In this document: one piece after another, positions 12,651 to 26,760 of the stretch
How the letters are laid out: each line of letters starts with the position of its first letter
Position numbering within the stretch: the first letter of the stretch is position 1
Assembly (NCBI GenBank): GCA_013399115.1
Contig: VXAA01001497.1
Coordinates: 1,496,656 to 1,560,655 of the forward strand
DNA length: 64,000 bases
Direction: 5' to 3'
DNA from: Anseranas semipalmata
Taxonomy: Eukaryota; Chordata; Aves; Anseriformes; Anseranatidae
The notes under the pieces: model-generated
What the model was told of the DNA's origin: nothing
Seen by the model: only the letters and a program-made list of their open reading frames with translations
Database searches by the model: none
Position numbers and translations under genes: made by a program

Positions 12651-15600
12651 GTCTGTTGCTTCTTGTCCGTAGGGAAAACGTTAAATAAATACATGATATA
12701 GTGAGCCATTTTCCAAACATTATCTCAAACACATGTTAAAAGTCCATTTGTTCATCCCCAACTTGCTGCGTAAAGTTTGTAAGTTCATCAAGCAATGACC
12801 TGAGGAGAAGGTGTCTGTCAGAAGGGGGCTTATTTTATACACATCTATCAGATATAGTTGAAGAATTAATAAGAGCTCAACTCTAAAAATCAGGATGAGT
12901 ACATATACTTAAAAAATTTATAAGAGCAAGGTAAAAAAAAAGAGGTCTAGTGACAAACTTGGAAAAGCATATGTAAAAATAAGTCAATTTTCATAACTTT
13001 TGAATCAGAAAAGTGTTAGGTGTCCAAAATGGAATATCTTTGTGTTTGTTTTTCCTTCTGACTTCTGCAAGTATTCTATGTAGAAGAAGCATTTGGTATA
13101 CAGCCTTCAAAAAAGTGTCTCATTTGTATCTCTTACCAGGCAGGAGTGACTACCTTGGATTATACTTTTATTCTGTTGATAGTGGATATCAGTCTTCCTT
13201 TTTTTTCTGATGGAAGGGGCTTATTAATTGTATTTAAATATTATTTGAATAGCACAATATGCTGACTTTCAGCAGGTGATTAGAGCGAGGTTACAGCATG
13301 GGTATTTGGATATTGCCTGCCTCTAAATGTATGGCAGTGCCATCACTTTGGACATCTTTAGTGTCAGAAATGTTGATCTGAGAGAGGGGGTTGAGAAAAA
13401 AAAATACTGATCGATTTAAAGCATGGCAATATCACTGTTAATCAGCTAATTATGCTAGTGCGCATGCTGTGCACTATATATATGCTTATGTATATGTAAT
13501 ATATATATCACAGCACTAATCATCTCTTTTTTTTAATTATAACTTTTTAGTCGTGACTCTTACAACTAAGAGAAGACATTTAAGCATCTTATAGAAAAGG
13601 CTGGATGAGGGGGGTAGTGAATTAAGTTTGACAAATTAAGTCATTTTGAACTTAAAAAGAAACAGTTATAATTGTGAAAATGTGCCAACCCTTTTTTCAA
13701 TTGTGTATCCTTCCTATAGGGTAATAAATCAGTAACTCTTCCAAAAACATTTAATTTAAAAATTCCTTTCTGATCAGATTGGACTAGCAGAGCTGCTACA
13801 TTTGTGTAGTGAAGACAGCTACAGAGAGAAGAATGGTGAGGATGGCTGGTGGTGCTGAGGCAGGAGGACACGAGAGAGAATGGTATTGCTTTCTGTGGCA
13901 GTCCCTGGATTGCCTGCAATAGAGCTATAATTCCCAGTTCCCCACATCTCTCATCTCAGGACATCTTGCAGATCTGTAACATCTAACCTGGCAGGCAGTG
14001 ATTTTCCCATTTATTAGTCCAAGGGGCTGCAAAGTCTACTTGATATTTAAAATCTCCCATTCTTCTCCTGTGCCATTGCCATTTTTAGATCTGTACAGAA
14101 CTTTCTTAGGACCAGTGAGGAAATTCTTCACGTATGTTATGCAGCAACCTATTTCTTTGTTTAATAGAAATGGGTTTCATGCAATGTCTTTGCCATTACA
14201 CCCTTTGGTGAATTACTGTCACTTCCAGAAGCAGTTCGGGAGGACCTGGTATGCAAAGCCCTGTGCAATTTGGAAGATCGATAAAGACTTGTTTTTCTTG
14301 CTGACCTTTGCTAACCTTCTGTATAACATCTGTAGTAAAACCTTTTTGTTTCACATTTGGTAACAGATTCTCTACTTCTTCATCATGCTGAGTTGTAAAT
14401 GAGTTGTGTGCTGTGTGAGGTGAAGTACTATTCAGCACGAGTAAGGTTGGCAACCTGGCTGCAAAGCTCATTTTACTGTTTTCTTTTGTATACATCCAAG
14501 CTTATGAACTCATAAAAAACACTCTGGAGGGCTCGGTATGCAGAACTCTGGTGTAGACGTGCCTAATATTTATTTTTATCTAGTTTATGTCAAGCATTGT
14601 TTCCTCTACAGTCAGTCATGCCAAATGAAATTGTATTGTTTTGTTGCTTTGTGCCTGTGTTCTGGAGGTGCAAATATACAAGTAATCAATGCTCAGGAAC
14701 AGACCCATTTTAACAGCCTGCATTCAAATCTTGTAGAATAATGCAAAGCAAATGCAGTGTCTAACCAATTCTCTTTCTCCTTCAAGTGGCTTCCTGTTCT
14801 GCAGGGACATATGCATGCCTGCAAACAGCCAGCATGTGACCTATTTGCCACTAACATCCTATGTAACCTCTATTTTGAGGACCTGGATAGACACAAATGA
14901 GCCTTTGCTCTGCTAGGAATTGCATGTGAGTAGAGTCAAGGGTTAGTTAATACTGGTCACACAAGTCACCTGGGAGTTGTTCTCTGCTTCAGTTGAGAAA
15001 TACACAAATATCCTCTGTAAAACAGCCCTCCCCATGGAATATAATTATTTTTATTCCTGCAAGTACCCATGCAGACATACCTGTGAATGTCTGTGCCAGT
15101 AGACAACACCTGTGCGAATGTTTGAGGAAACGTGTTGCTAGTCAAAACCAGTATCTGTCACAGCTATTTAACAATATTCTTCTCTTTTTGGCAAGGGATT
15201 TATAGCAGGGGCAGTGACTTCATGTATTTGGTTTCTGATGACTGTACAATACACTAGCAAAATGCTCTGGTTTTTCCAAACCCAAGACATCGCAAAATTT
15301 GTTCAGACTAGTTAGTAAGCAAACATGCAGTTTTGATCATTAACTGAAGTATGAATTCTTCATACAACTAAGGAAATAGAAGGTGAGGAAGAAGGGCAGT
15401 AGTGCTTGTTTGATTAAAAAACTGTGCTCTCTTTGCTACCACTTTGTCTGCTCTTCCATTGCCAGTCTGAAGATTACACTTCTAATGATTTAACTGCTTA
15501 GATATGGCCTGCAATCCCCCTGAGCAATTATTTTTGCATCTGCCATGGCAAACTCAATTTGTCTAACAATTGCTATAGTTCTTTGTAGAATTAGTTCTGG

Positions 15601-17236
15601 TTCAGCTAGCAATTACTCATATAAATGTGTGGTATAGCCATTTTTGCTACAAGCGGGTCTCTGGTCATTTTGTTGGGCATGGCCTCAGAACGGTGTAAAA
15701 TCTTGTGCTTATGCAAAGCCATCACATGTCCATTGGTTTATTCACCTGTTTTCTGTGCCTGTTGGCAAACAGCAGATCCTTCTGTACCTAAGTCATTATA
15801 TATGGGGAAAAAAACACTGCCGATGCTGATATTGCACTAGTTTTTCTGCTTTCAGGAAGCCAAGGCTTATGAAATTTGCTCTGTCATTAGGCGCACAGGC
15901 TGGAAGTATGTTTGTCTCCTGATCTTCCTGTTAATACCTAACCTGTATACGTCACATTAAGCTGCAGGAGGATGTGGGGCAACAGGAGAGTACACTCCTT
16001 TCTCCTCTCTGCTTCTGGAGAGTGGTGCTGCCCGTCTTTATAGCTCTCCCTTCTCTGGACAGGATGTTTCTTTTCTTTATTCACAAACTGGTTTAGGTGC
16101 TGGTTCCAACATTCAGTGAGGGAAAAGCTGGTGACTCAGTCAACCCAATACGTGCCACAGTGTCCTAGCTTATACTCTCCTTACTCTGTGAGTAAGGCTG
16201 ATATAGTGCACTATGAATTGAGACATCATCATGCATCCCCTTTGCTGACTCTGCTGTTTTGCTGATAACCCCTAGCAGAGCAACAGAGCAGGACAGTGGC
16301 AGTGAGGGAAATTATGCTGTTACTTCAGCTGGATTCTTCCGGGCTGCACATGACAGAGCTCTCAGCTGAACAAAGTCAAATGAGAGCAACGAATGGGAGG
16401 GGAATTTCAAAAGCAGGTTAAATAGGAAAGCCACGAGTTATCTTGATAAGACACAGAAATCCTGCCAAGAGGAGTTAGAGGTGTCCTTATTACAGGTCTG
16501 TTGTAACAGACTTGAAAGCACATCTTTTCATCAACACCCAAATAATACGTACAGAGAAGTTCAGCCCAGCTATAGCTGGGGCATAAACAGTCTGGGCAAG
16601 GCAGAGCATGATGCTGGATTATGGAAGAAAAAATACCTGGAAAATGGGTTATTTATGCATTTGTGTCTTTTTATTATTATTATTTGACTCTATCAAATAA
16701 AGAAGAAATTCAGATAGTTTGCAGTTACAACCTTGCAGAGTGAGGAATGCTTTGTTAAGGCAAGTAGCAAAAATGTAGTTGCGAGAACATTGGTCTAGTT
16801 TGGAATTAGCAGTGCCAGTCATTTTGCAGTGATTTTTATAGTACTTCTTTTGGGATGTCATGTACCTAGAGTGGTAAGTACAATCTCATTTTACTCCTTC
16901 AAAGCTGGAGCAGATTTGATAGGAGATTGCAAAATAACGCCCCCGCCCCAAGTTCTCTGGCTGCATTTACTCCATATGATCAGGAAGGTTGAGGAGGAGC
17001 TATGGTAGCTCACAGTCTCTGTAGGTGATGAATTTTATGCGCTCTCAGAAATTCAGCTATTTAAAAAAGTCATTGAGAGAGCAATGCTCTTTGGGAAGGG
17101 CCCAGTCTGCCACTCCCAGGCTAAAGGGAGGCAGTGATCATGTCAGTCCTTTTTATGTACCAACAAGAGGAATTTGTCTTCCACGAGAGCTAGAAAAGCC
17201 TTTCTAACAGAACATTTTCTTCTCTACTATTGTTAG

Positions 17237-17283
17237 AGGAGGATCTGTCTTGATGACGATTGGGCCAGAGAGATTTTGAGGAG
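17237..17283 (+). CDS. Probable 47-nt internal exon (phase 0/2)
   Basis: The acceptor is a pyrimidine-rich stretch ending in ttgttag at 17236, and the donor is GAG|gtaaca after 17283. Read in phase 0 it encodes RRICLDDDWAREILR plus two bases (AG). Those two bases join the first base of the exon at 26656 to make AGA (Arg), continuing into SPAPVRPETTPS. So it links the stronger donor of exon 2 (after 12645, phase 0) to exon 3 without breaking frame. The peptide is charged and helix-like, with an acidic cluster and a tryptophan, unlike the low-complexity flanks. It may be constitutive or alternative. The competing model omits it and uses the 12650 donor. Phase fit and paired sites support it, but a 47-nt open segment can occur by chance. 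Confidence 0.45.
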
Positions 17284-18692
17284 GTAACAGAGGCCCTGTC
17301 TGTTGGAAACTTCCCTACGCCCAGACATCTAACTCAGTGTCTGGATGGAAGTGTCAAAGGAGAAGTGTTCAGGGAGAATTCCCCAGTTAGATATCTAATG
17401 TAATTTAGGTCAGAGATTACTGCATGTTCTTATGTATAGTTTTGGTAAAGGCTCTCATCACCTGACTCCAATTGGGATTTTTTTATTTAATTCTTTTAGC
17501 TTTGAGAGATCTGGATTCAGGCTGTTTGCCAGAACATTTGTATAATGAAGGAAGTGTAAAATATTGTAGGAAATATAGAAATGAAAACTATAGTCACCAA
17601 GTTGATTATTATCTCTGGTCACACTCTCCTCTTGATCAGAGGCCCATCCCATCTCATGGGTAGGGATGCAGAGTTTTCTCGCCTGCAGCATATCAAGCAA
17701 ATGTGAATCACATAGTCACCTCTTTGCCTTTTTATAAGCCTCACCCACTTCTTAGTAAAGGGATGGGCTGCTAGTGAGATAACCTCCTGAACTTTCTTTC
17801 CAGAAATATCACACTTAATTGCTAGCCTGCTTCATCTGTTAAATGTAATAAATGTATGGCTAACCACAGAACCCCACCAAGAGAATTCATTTCATTATTC
17901 CTCTCCTTGCTCAATGCTTTGCCAGGCAGAAGCACCACCTGCACAACTTCCCCAATATCTATACATGAACCTCTCCAGAAAACTCTTTTAAGTATCTGTT
18001 TTCTCTCTGGCTATGACCACCTGGGTATGCCTATAGTGTATATGTGTGTGCATATGCACACAGATTCATATACACAGAGTTTGGCTTTATTTAACATAAA
18101 GGTCTACATATTTCTTATTTTGTTCTCTTTTTCAAGTATGGCTGAATGTAATTCCTGCTATAACTCTGCTGCACTTGTTTCAGGAATTTCAGTGTGTGAA
18201 GAATTAGACTAAATTAGTACAGATGTTAGGAATTGCTCGTGCTTTGGAATATGACAAAATACTGGCTATCCTCATGCATAGCTTGTTTGCCAAGCCAAAC
18301 TTTCATCTTGGGACAAGTCAGACAGTGGAAATGTTAGCAAAAATGCCTGAAGTTGAGCAATGTTTGGTAAGCAACTGAAGTCAAATGTGTAAACATGAAT
18401 TATCTGGAGATGATTTGCTGAGAATGTACTTTTTTCTTTGTAGTCACTTGGAGCTCAGGAAAGTTTAGATATGTTTCATATCTGATTCTGGTGATCTGGC
18501 TGAAGGTCTTCAAGAACTGGTATTTGTAAACACACGTTCTTCATCATCTGCTAAATGTTAGTCTTCATTCTGAGAGCAGCTGTTTAATGTTACACACACA
18601 AGACTATCCAGATAGTTAAAGATGCACTCTTTTGAGGTTAGTTTTTGAAAAACTGAATAATTGACATTGTTTCTGAGAAAATTTAGTTAATT

Positions 18693-18860
18693 ATCATAGA
18701 ATTATGGAACTGCTGATTGGAGGGGATGTCTGGAGGTCATCTAATCCAGGCTCCTGCTCAAAGCAGGACAGTCACCAACACTAGGTCAGGTCAGCCATGA
18801 GTTTGTATTGCTGAATTTTGAAAACCTCCAAGAATGGGGATTGTACAGCCTCTCATGCAC
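18693..18860 (-). mobile_element. CR1 LINE fragment (3' end, minus orientation)
   Basis: The segment begins with atcatagaattatggaa and continues through a ggaggtcatctaatccaggc core and a gctcaaagcaggaca segment. This is the recognisable reverse complement of the 3' end of CR1 retrotransposons that are abundant in birds and reptiles. On this strand the element reads in reverse, so its 3' end is at about 18693. It is diverged and 5'-truncated, as nearly all CR1 copies are. Homology may extend rightwards toward 19.1 kb but is too degraded for me to mark. It is the best evidence for an avian or reptilian source. Confidence 0.8.
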
Positions 18861-20873
18861 AATCCTGCTCATACGTGTAAATGTAAGTTCCTGTATCTCT
18901 GAGGTAGGTGCCCAGTTGTTGTCAGCAAAGAGCCCTCTTCAACTGAAGCCCTCAAATTGGCTGATGAATTGTTACAGTTCTTGTCACTGTTGTGACTTGC
19001 TACTGTGCTCCATGTGGCACATTTATGGACTGCAATGTTTATTTTCCCTTATAACATGCTTTTGGATTGTTACCAGCTCTGGCATGCTTTACATCCCACA
19101 TGGTTCAGGATTTGTCTGCGGATTTCTTTCTGTTTAGACCAACTGCTGCATCACCCTTTGTTGATCCTTGTTATCCAAATTATCTCATCTTTCATAGGAT
19201 TGCAAATAGAAATATTCTTCTTATGTGGGAGTAGGTATAAGCACCAGCTGGTGCTTTATGCATTCATTTATTCTAATTTTCTTTGTAAATCTTTCCATCC
19301 AAAACCAAATTATGCTGTTACATTAAGACTAATTACATTAGGAGCTGCTCAACATGTAACATAAAATTAAATGTTATCTCACAGCTTGATGGTGCTGCAC
19401 ACCAGAAAAGAAGGGTGGAAAATACTAAATTATATCAAGTTGTACAGGGTACAGATGAATGAGGAGAAGTAATCGCAGGCAGTCTTCTGATCACCCAGTG
19501 CAGAGTAAGCTTTGCTAATGCAAATTGTCAGAATGAGATTTCCCTGCCCTGGCCCACGCGTCTGATGTACACTGGGCTTTGAGTTTGGCTGCCTTTCAAC
19601 GTGATGTGTCTATGTCCTACATCTTTTCTTACTGAAGAGATGATATTTCTTACATATAACTTCCATGCATCATCAAGGGAGGAATGTCATGCAAAGTATT
19701 TGGGGCATTCTTGGACTTTTCCCTTTCCTTTCTCACCAGCACAGAGTGTAATTGTCTGTATTAGTTGAATTGTCATCTCTTGGTATCAAAGTTAACACCC
19801 TGCTGAAGTGCACAGTGTGGTGTGAATCTGAACCAGTGTTTTTCAGAGAACTTTGTCTCACTGAACATGCTCTCAGAATATGACAATATGAGCAAGGTAC
19901 CAAGTGTACAGATGTTTCCATAATCTGTACACATTTTCAGTCTGAAGCTAGCCCAGTATCTCTGTATCTCTGCTTATACATAGGCTTCCACTGAATGTCA
20001 GGGTAGATTTCCAACAGCATATAAGTGTGTATACAGGGAATTTGTTCTAGTTTATCCAACAAAATGTACTCTACACACTGACTTTTTCTGTCAGTGACAC
20101 TGATTTAGGACTCTTTTGAATCATAACTCAAGAAAACATTTTTAAGGAAAAAAACTTTCATTTTTTTTTGTAAGGAAAACTAAGGTTCTGGAGTGGTAGT
20201 AGTGTTCTCAGAGAAATTGAATTTATTGTACAGCTGCTTATCTACTGCTCAAGACTTCAAGACCCACAAGCTGAATTTTATTTAGGAATTTCAATTAATA
20301 GAGAAAGCTGTGGCCCACAAAGCTCTCTTGGATACTGTACCTAACAGCAGGTCTTACAAAAACTGCCAGCTGACTCCAGGTCTTTAAGTCCAGGGCTTTA
20401 ACCACGGATAGTTTCTAAGCATCACAGAGCTGACGTTTTAGACCGTCCAGCAAGAGCTGTGGTAGGAGATGTCTGAGTAGGCATCTGGAAGCTAAGAATA
20501 GGCAAGCCACCTGAACAATTATGGACAGCTTGTGTCCTCAAGTCAAAGAATTCATTTCCCTGGACAAATAGACATGTACAAAAGAACACTTAGGCAGGTC
20601 AAAATTGAAGCTGATCAAAAATTATGTGCTTGGTTTTCCCTGACCTGAACTTCAGGGAATCCAAGCAAGTTTTGTTTTCTTAGAATCAGAATAGACTTAA
20701 TTCTATGAGGCAGAGTCTAAAACATTTTTTTTATTATTATTTTAAATATCATCTCCTTCTAAATGTATTGTGAAGTATTCTCATAAAACTAAAAATGTTA
20801 TATATGTTGACTTTTTCTTAACAAATGTGAATTGCTTTTAAAAAGCTGCTTTTACATTCAACCTTCATTCTCA

Positions 20874-20899
20874 AACAAAAAAAAAAAAAGAAAAAAAAA
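20874..20899. repeat. Adenine-rich tract
   Basis: Two A-runs broken by a single G within the second intron region. No associated element was recognised. Confidence 0.75.
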
Positions 20900-23800
20900 G
20901 TCATTCTCCAACTGAGAAATTTCAACCAGCTTTACCAAAACCAAACTGAATAGCTAAATACACATCAGCCTGACCTCACCCCAGTGGACACGTTATTGAA
21001 TCAGCCACTCTGGCTTTTTACAAGACAGGACAAGGAACCTCACCCAGTAATTCTGTATCAAATTCATAACTTCAAGCTGAACTGTTGCATACCCTTTGCA
21101 TGCCAGCCTGCATTAAAGATTGCAGGTAGGACACCTAGATATGTACTTTGACTTAATTGCCAGTATTAAAGACCTCTGCAACCTGTTGCCTGATCAGATG
21201 CTGATGAATTGTTTGTAATTGTATTCCTAATCTCAGAACTACAGAGAAAGGAGGAGTACTCAGACCTTCCGGATGAGGCTAAGTTGATAAAATACCCCAG
21301 TCAAGGTACATTTCCCTGGCAGTGCCCTTAACCTGTGTCTAGGCTCTTTGGCAGCCATGGTGTTTCTAATGTCTGCCCTGATTAGTCTATGGAGAGGTAG
21401 GATTTGTAGCTTATTTGAGCTTAGATGCTGGCTGTTGACCAGATGACCTGGGTGTTTCCCTTCTGAGATGGGGAAAAAGAACAGGTTCTGTATCACCATT
21501 ATTTATCTGTTGGACCACAGGAGCATCAAATTTTCATCTAGACTGCAGGTACATTTTCATTACAAGGACAAGGGAGGGGAGGGAATTTTCTCTTTTGAAA
21601 GAAACAGAGCTCAAATGAAGAGGGTAAGGAAGCCCACAAGCTGTTTTTGGATTAGGCTGCTTCTCTGTTGCAAGGAGCTTTGTAGTACATCTGCAAACTA
21701 TACAAAATCCCAGTTAAAAAAAAAAAAATAGAAAGAAGAAGAAAAAAATCTTTATTCAGAAAGTTTGAGGCTGGCAGTAGCTTTCAAATGGCCAAATAAT
21801 CTTCTGGAGGGCTAACCTGTCTTCTGAGAAAAGCTTGCCTGTCAGAGTGAAAGAGCATGTATTATTATTTCTTAACTTCAGGTGGCCATAACTTTGGAAA
21901 AGAAACAAAAGAGTTTTGTTTTGCAGACTGAGAAAAGATTTGTGTGTTTGTGTGTGCTTGCTTAGCCTGTTAGGCTATGTTTTCGATACACGAGAGAGTG
22001 CATCTATTGAGTATTTTTCCTCTTCTTTCCTTTATCCATCTTTTTTCTCCTCAAGATTTCACTACCACTCAAAGGAATCTTTGAAGCCAAAAATCAGCCA
22101 GTATTTAATTTTTCCCGTAAGTTAGCACCTGAAGGCAAGTCAACCTTCATGCAGGTGGCTGTATCCTTGCAAATCATGGAGCTTTTAGCCTCTAACTCTT
22201 GGCCTGAGACTGGGAGCATGGCGGGAGAGAGATTTATTCCAGATGGCAAAGAACGCGCAAACAGAGCTCTTGTAGCAGAGCACGGAAAGCAAAGAGGATA
22301 AAACCTGTTAAAGGCAAATACAGAAAGTGGGCTCCCCCAGCAGATTTCGGTGGTTTTAAAAACCAGACCTGGATCCTTCAGGGAAAGAGAAGTTATTTTT
22401 TCCCTTTCAGTTTGTTTGGTGCACGATCATTTGCTCCCGCATGGCCCCACTGCTACATTTCAAACAGGCTTGGAGGCCTGCCCTGAGCCAGCTTAGCAGG
22501 GGATGAGGAAGGCACGTCCGTCTGTGGAAGCCGTGGTGCCCCCCAGGTCCCTCTGTCTGAACACCTACATCAGGCCCCTGAGGGAGATCAGGTTAAATCA
22601 GTGGGCCTCTGTGGTTGCTTGAAATGTTCCTGAATGTACGTCCTTCTGCAAGCAATTCTGATTTCAGTAGCCCTGTTGACTGCTGCTTTGAGAACAAAAT
22701 GAATTTCTCAGCAGCTCTGTTTTGGGGATCTGTCTTCAGGACTTTCTCATGTTCCTGCACAGGCTTGTGAGACAGGACGGAGTTGTTGAGGAAGGCGTGC
22801 GGTGCTGACTGCTGTACGGGAGTGTGCTGGGGCTCTCCGGGCAGAGGCAATTTCTCGTGACCTACCACTGCATGCTGACATTCAGGGCTGCTGTTGTCAT
22901 TCTCACCAGGGAGTGACAGATTTTTATGCGAGGTGCGAAGTCGTTAAGTAGCTCTGTCTTAGTTCAGTGCCTTCATTTTTATGCTGTAGTGATTAGATGC
23001 TGTTAGAGGAAAAAAGGTTTCATATGAATTAAAGACATTGAAACTGAACCTTATAAAGGAACTGTATTACGCTGCACTTTTTCTATTCTTTTTTTTTTTT
23101 TTTTTCAGTCTAGGTCCTCCCAGACCTCCAGCATTTCAGGTTTTGTTCAAGCTCACATAATTTACTACATATAGGACCAAGCACTAAAAATCTGCACATA
23201 ATAACTCTATTCAAATAGCCAAAATAACTGCAAGGTTTCTCTTCAGGAAGCCTATCTTTTCATATATGATAATATATTCTGGCTGTACAATTCAAAAGAT
23301 AACAGTAGAAGTCATTCTGCTTTATAGTTGCTTCTTTTTCAGGAGTATCAGAGGGATGTTTTTTAAGAGAGTGTGTGGTATTAATAGCCTGCGATGATTT
23401 TTAAAACAGATCAGGCTCTGAGTTGATCAAGCTGAGTGCTTCTTGCATCTGGTGGCTGAAGTCAGGGTAGCAATGGCTTGGAATACTTGGACTGAGGAAG
23501 AGTAGGGAGAACATACGGTAGAGGTTAACCAGGAGCTGCCAGGGATTTTTTAGACTGATGTGGAAAGGGCTACGCTAGCATGGTTTTAATGAGGGCAAGA
23601 ATCCATCTCCGCAGTTGGTAGAACCAGTCTAACATTGCGTCTCGTGCTTACAGCAGACTAGGTTCGGTCAGCCTTGCCACTGCTCCTTTTCATTCGGAGG
23701 TTACTTTAATTTACTTGCTGGCTAACCCGCAGCTTCTCAAAATGTGCAATTAAGTGGTGCTTATGTCTCTCCCAGAGGCCTGATAAATATCATCAGTAGA

Positions 23801-24963
23801 TAGACAGTCACTGCATCCGGCCTCTAACAAAAAACGATGGCAACATTTTATAATAAAAGGAGAGAGGTTTTTGTTCTTAAAATTGTAGTGTTTGTGCAAG
23901 ATAAATGAGTGGGATACTTCAGTGACGTGATAAAAACTACAAATAAAGTTTATCTGAGCTGTTACAATCACTTAAAAAGAAGTAGGTGTGTCCTGTGGTA
24001 CTGTATCTTGGCTTTTTCTTTAATTGTTCACTGAAAATTTGCAGCATTCAAAGGAAGATAAGTTTTTCATCTGTCTGTTGGATTAGAGAATAGGTCACTT
24101 GGTTCTTGAACACCTTTAATCACAGTTAAGTGAGAATTTTCATGTGAAACATTTTTTCAGGGCAAATTCAGACTTAGAACTTTAAAACTTTTCACGTATA
24201 TAAATCAATGTCATAACTGTTGCTTTGAAACCATTATAAACTGCTTTAGTTACAAAATAGCACAATGTCTTTTTAAACAACAACAACAAAAATGATTTGG
24301 GGGGCTGAAATAACTGCTTCAGAAGTCCCACCTCCTACCATTTTTAAATATTGTAAACCATGAGAATCAAAGGAGATATACAGGCATTGTAAAATGAAAC
24401 TTTTTGAAGGAACTGAAACGATCATTTCAAATTTTCATTTCTGTTAAAATATCCGATTTACTTTCATTACAGATTATAATGATGTCTTCAGAAATTTGAA
24501 GTGGCAATGAACTGGAAATAGACGTGTTACTGGCTTTGCTGTTCCACACTGTGCTGTTTCCTGAGCCCCTTGATAGTATGAATGTATTAGTTGTTATACT
24601 TTTTGAGCACATATTTTTCAGCTCATGTGTGGTTGATACCACTGTTTTTGTTCCTGCATCTTTGAGTTGATGGAAAGGTTTAACATTTGAAATTATCACC
24701 TTATAAAGGTATTGGAGAATTGTAGGGACTGCTCACTCAGAACAAGAATTTCAGATGATACGTTTCTGAAGGCATGAGCTGAAAATAATGGAATTACGTG
24801 CGTAGACACCCCTTGAGGATTTGACCATCAGATCCGGTCGTTAAAAAGGTCTTAACATATTTATCCTACTTATGTCAGAACTTGAACTGAAAGTCACTTT
24901 AAGTAATTGAACTAGCATTTTTTTCAGTTGTCAAAAACTAACTTTGGTTTAGCACAAGCTGTC

Positions 24964-24981
24964 AAAAAAAAAAAAAAAAAA
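24964..24981. repeat. Poly(A) run of 18
   Basis: An uninterrupted adenine homopolymer in the second intron region, flanked by unique sequence. It is not preceded by any open frame or recognisable retroposed transcript. Confidence 0.8.
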
Positions 24982-26655
24982 GACTAGCTAGAGCAGTCAT
25001 CCATTCTGAAGCCTGACTTGATGAAGATGACACTGGGGGCTTCCATCACGATGTTGATTCACAGATTTCCAGATCAGACGTACTGACTTCAAGATTAGAA
25101 AAAAGACGGTTTAGGCTCTTTTCTTCCCTTATCCTTGCCTTAATTGTTGGCCTACGAAACTCATCAAGGAGTCTGAAAATCAGGCTGAATTATTCTGCAT
25201 TAATCTCATTGCAAATCTGAGATATAAATGGCTGACCCTGTAATTGGATTCTGGGAGGCAATGAGATATGAATTGTGCTGCTGTCTGTACTGGCTTCTTG
25301 AAATTAATGGGATCAAAAATCAGAAAAACACTTGACAAAAGTTTTTTCCATGGGAAGTGGAACTAGTTGAGTCTTGTTTATGATTTATGTGCGTCCTTTG
25401 TACTCTCATACTTACCATTCCCCCATCCTGTGCTCTGTGACCTCCCAAACAACCAAGAAATGCATAGGAAAACTGTCATATAGCCATATTCCGATGGCTG
25501 TTCCTCCCCAATAAGCTCTGTTGTAGCTGGACAGCAGGTTCAGAAGTTATCAGAGATAGTTAATAATTTTAAAACCCACAGGGGCATCGGAGGGAAAGGC
25601 AATTTTGAAGATTGTGTTCTTATTTTATTATGGCTTTAGATGACTACTATGATGCAGGCGGACTTGAAAAATTCAACCCAAGTATATAATATTAGAGACA
25701 AGATTGTACCACTTCTGCCAATTGTGGTATGTACCTCAGTGCATGAGCAGTCCCACCAGCAATAAGTAGGTCTACTTAATTACTTGGCACAGTATCTGAC
25801 TTCAGATTAGATGGCAGAATATAGCTCACACATTATTAATCAAGACTTTCAAATTATTCCTTCAATGTTTGGCATATTTATTGTGTTTATAGCATTTCTA
25901 ATACACATACGGTATATTTAATCATAACGTGTTGCTTCAAATAAAAGTAGTATTTAAGATAATTCATGTGTCTTCATGTCACTTAAGCTCATGATTGAAA
26001 TGGTTTCCTCCCAAGGTCATGAAGATCTTGTATTGAGGCCTTAGTTAACTCTAATGGTAAATGGTTGAAGAGAAGATCCTTTTAGATGCATCTCCTCATT
26101 CCCTTTTCTATCCTTTGCTGGAGCTCTGCAGATGTATTTCACATTCATGAGCGCCTGAAACATGTCTCAGTTTTGCATTTATTTCTACAAGTATTTTTTT
26201 CTTGGATCAAATCCATTATCCACTAGAAGGATAATGTTTAATTTCAGGTAAAAACTATTTTAAGCAGAACAAGTTTCACAATTCATAAAATTAGTTTTTG
26301 TTCAAGATTTTTTTTGGTAAAAATATTTCTGACATGACTGAATAGCAGGGCCATTATTAAAATGTTGTCCTTTGGAATCAGTGACACTTCCACATGGGCT
26401 CTTACATAGGCTCTGTATTTGTAATCAGCTGCTGCTTTTATGAAAGGCATGCTATGCACCAGAGAGTGAATTCACACATCCTTTTCTGTTCATGCATACT
26501 GGCTAGTGGACTATAAATGGAATAAAAGGATGAACTTCAATGAGCACTTGCCAATTGGCAAGATAAACATGTGTTGATGAGTTAGAACTTTGTTGATATG
26601 CCTGAAGGAGTTTAAATAAAGACTGTGTCACATGTATTTTTGTTGTTATTTTTAG

Positions 26656-26760
26656 AAGCCCAGCTCCAGTGCGACCTGAAACTACGCCATCAACTGCCCC
26701 TACAGAAAAGCAGGAAATTAAAGTTTCTCGTGTGAGGAAGTTAACAAGACAGTACAGCTT
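26656..26760 (+). CDS. Internal coding exon 3 (105 nt, phase 2/2)
   Basis: The acceptor is tatttttag ending at 26655; the donor is gtgagt at 26761, a near-perfect match. The first base completes a codon begun upstream. The peptide is SPAPVRPETTPSTAPTEK followed by QEIKVSRVRKLTRQYS and a split Phe codon (TT|T). The N-terminal half is Pro/Thr-rich and likely disordered. The C-terminal half is basic. RKLTRQYSF has the R-x-x-S layout of a basophilic kinase (PKA- or CaMK-type) target, and phosphorylation there could create a 14-3-3-like site; both are inference. The phase-2 start rules out a direct join to the 12645 donor of exon 2. Exon 4 completes the frame cleanly. Confidence 0.8.

Larger units (their letters stand above)
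12651..26655 (+). other. Intron 2 region (about 14 kb; possibly split by a 47-nt exon)
   Basis: A+T-rich intronic sequence holding a TA-rich tract near 13473-13509, A-runs near 20874-20899 and 24964-24981, a 17-T tract before cag at 23089-23108, and a CR1 fragment near 18.7 kb. The probable small exon at 17237-17283 divides it. A second exon-like segment at 25640-25726 has a good donor but no phase consistent with its neighbours. Remaining open frames are short and unremarkable. Confidence 0.6.

Noticed and set aside
23089..23136. 17-T tract plus cag followed by a 31-nt open segment (SRSSQTSSIS)
   Set aside because: The candidate donor (CAG|gttttg) is weak, and the resulting phase does not fit exon 3.
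25640..25726. 87-nt exon-like segment with a good gtatgt donor
   Set aside because: It is open only in phase 0 from its start, but its phase 0 end cannot join exon 3, which needs phase 2; the other phases contain stops. It could only be a poison exon.
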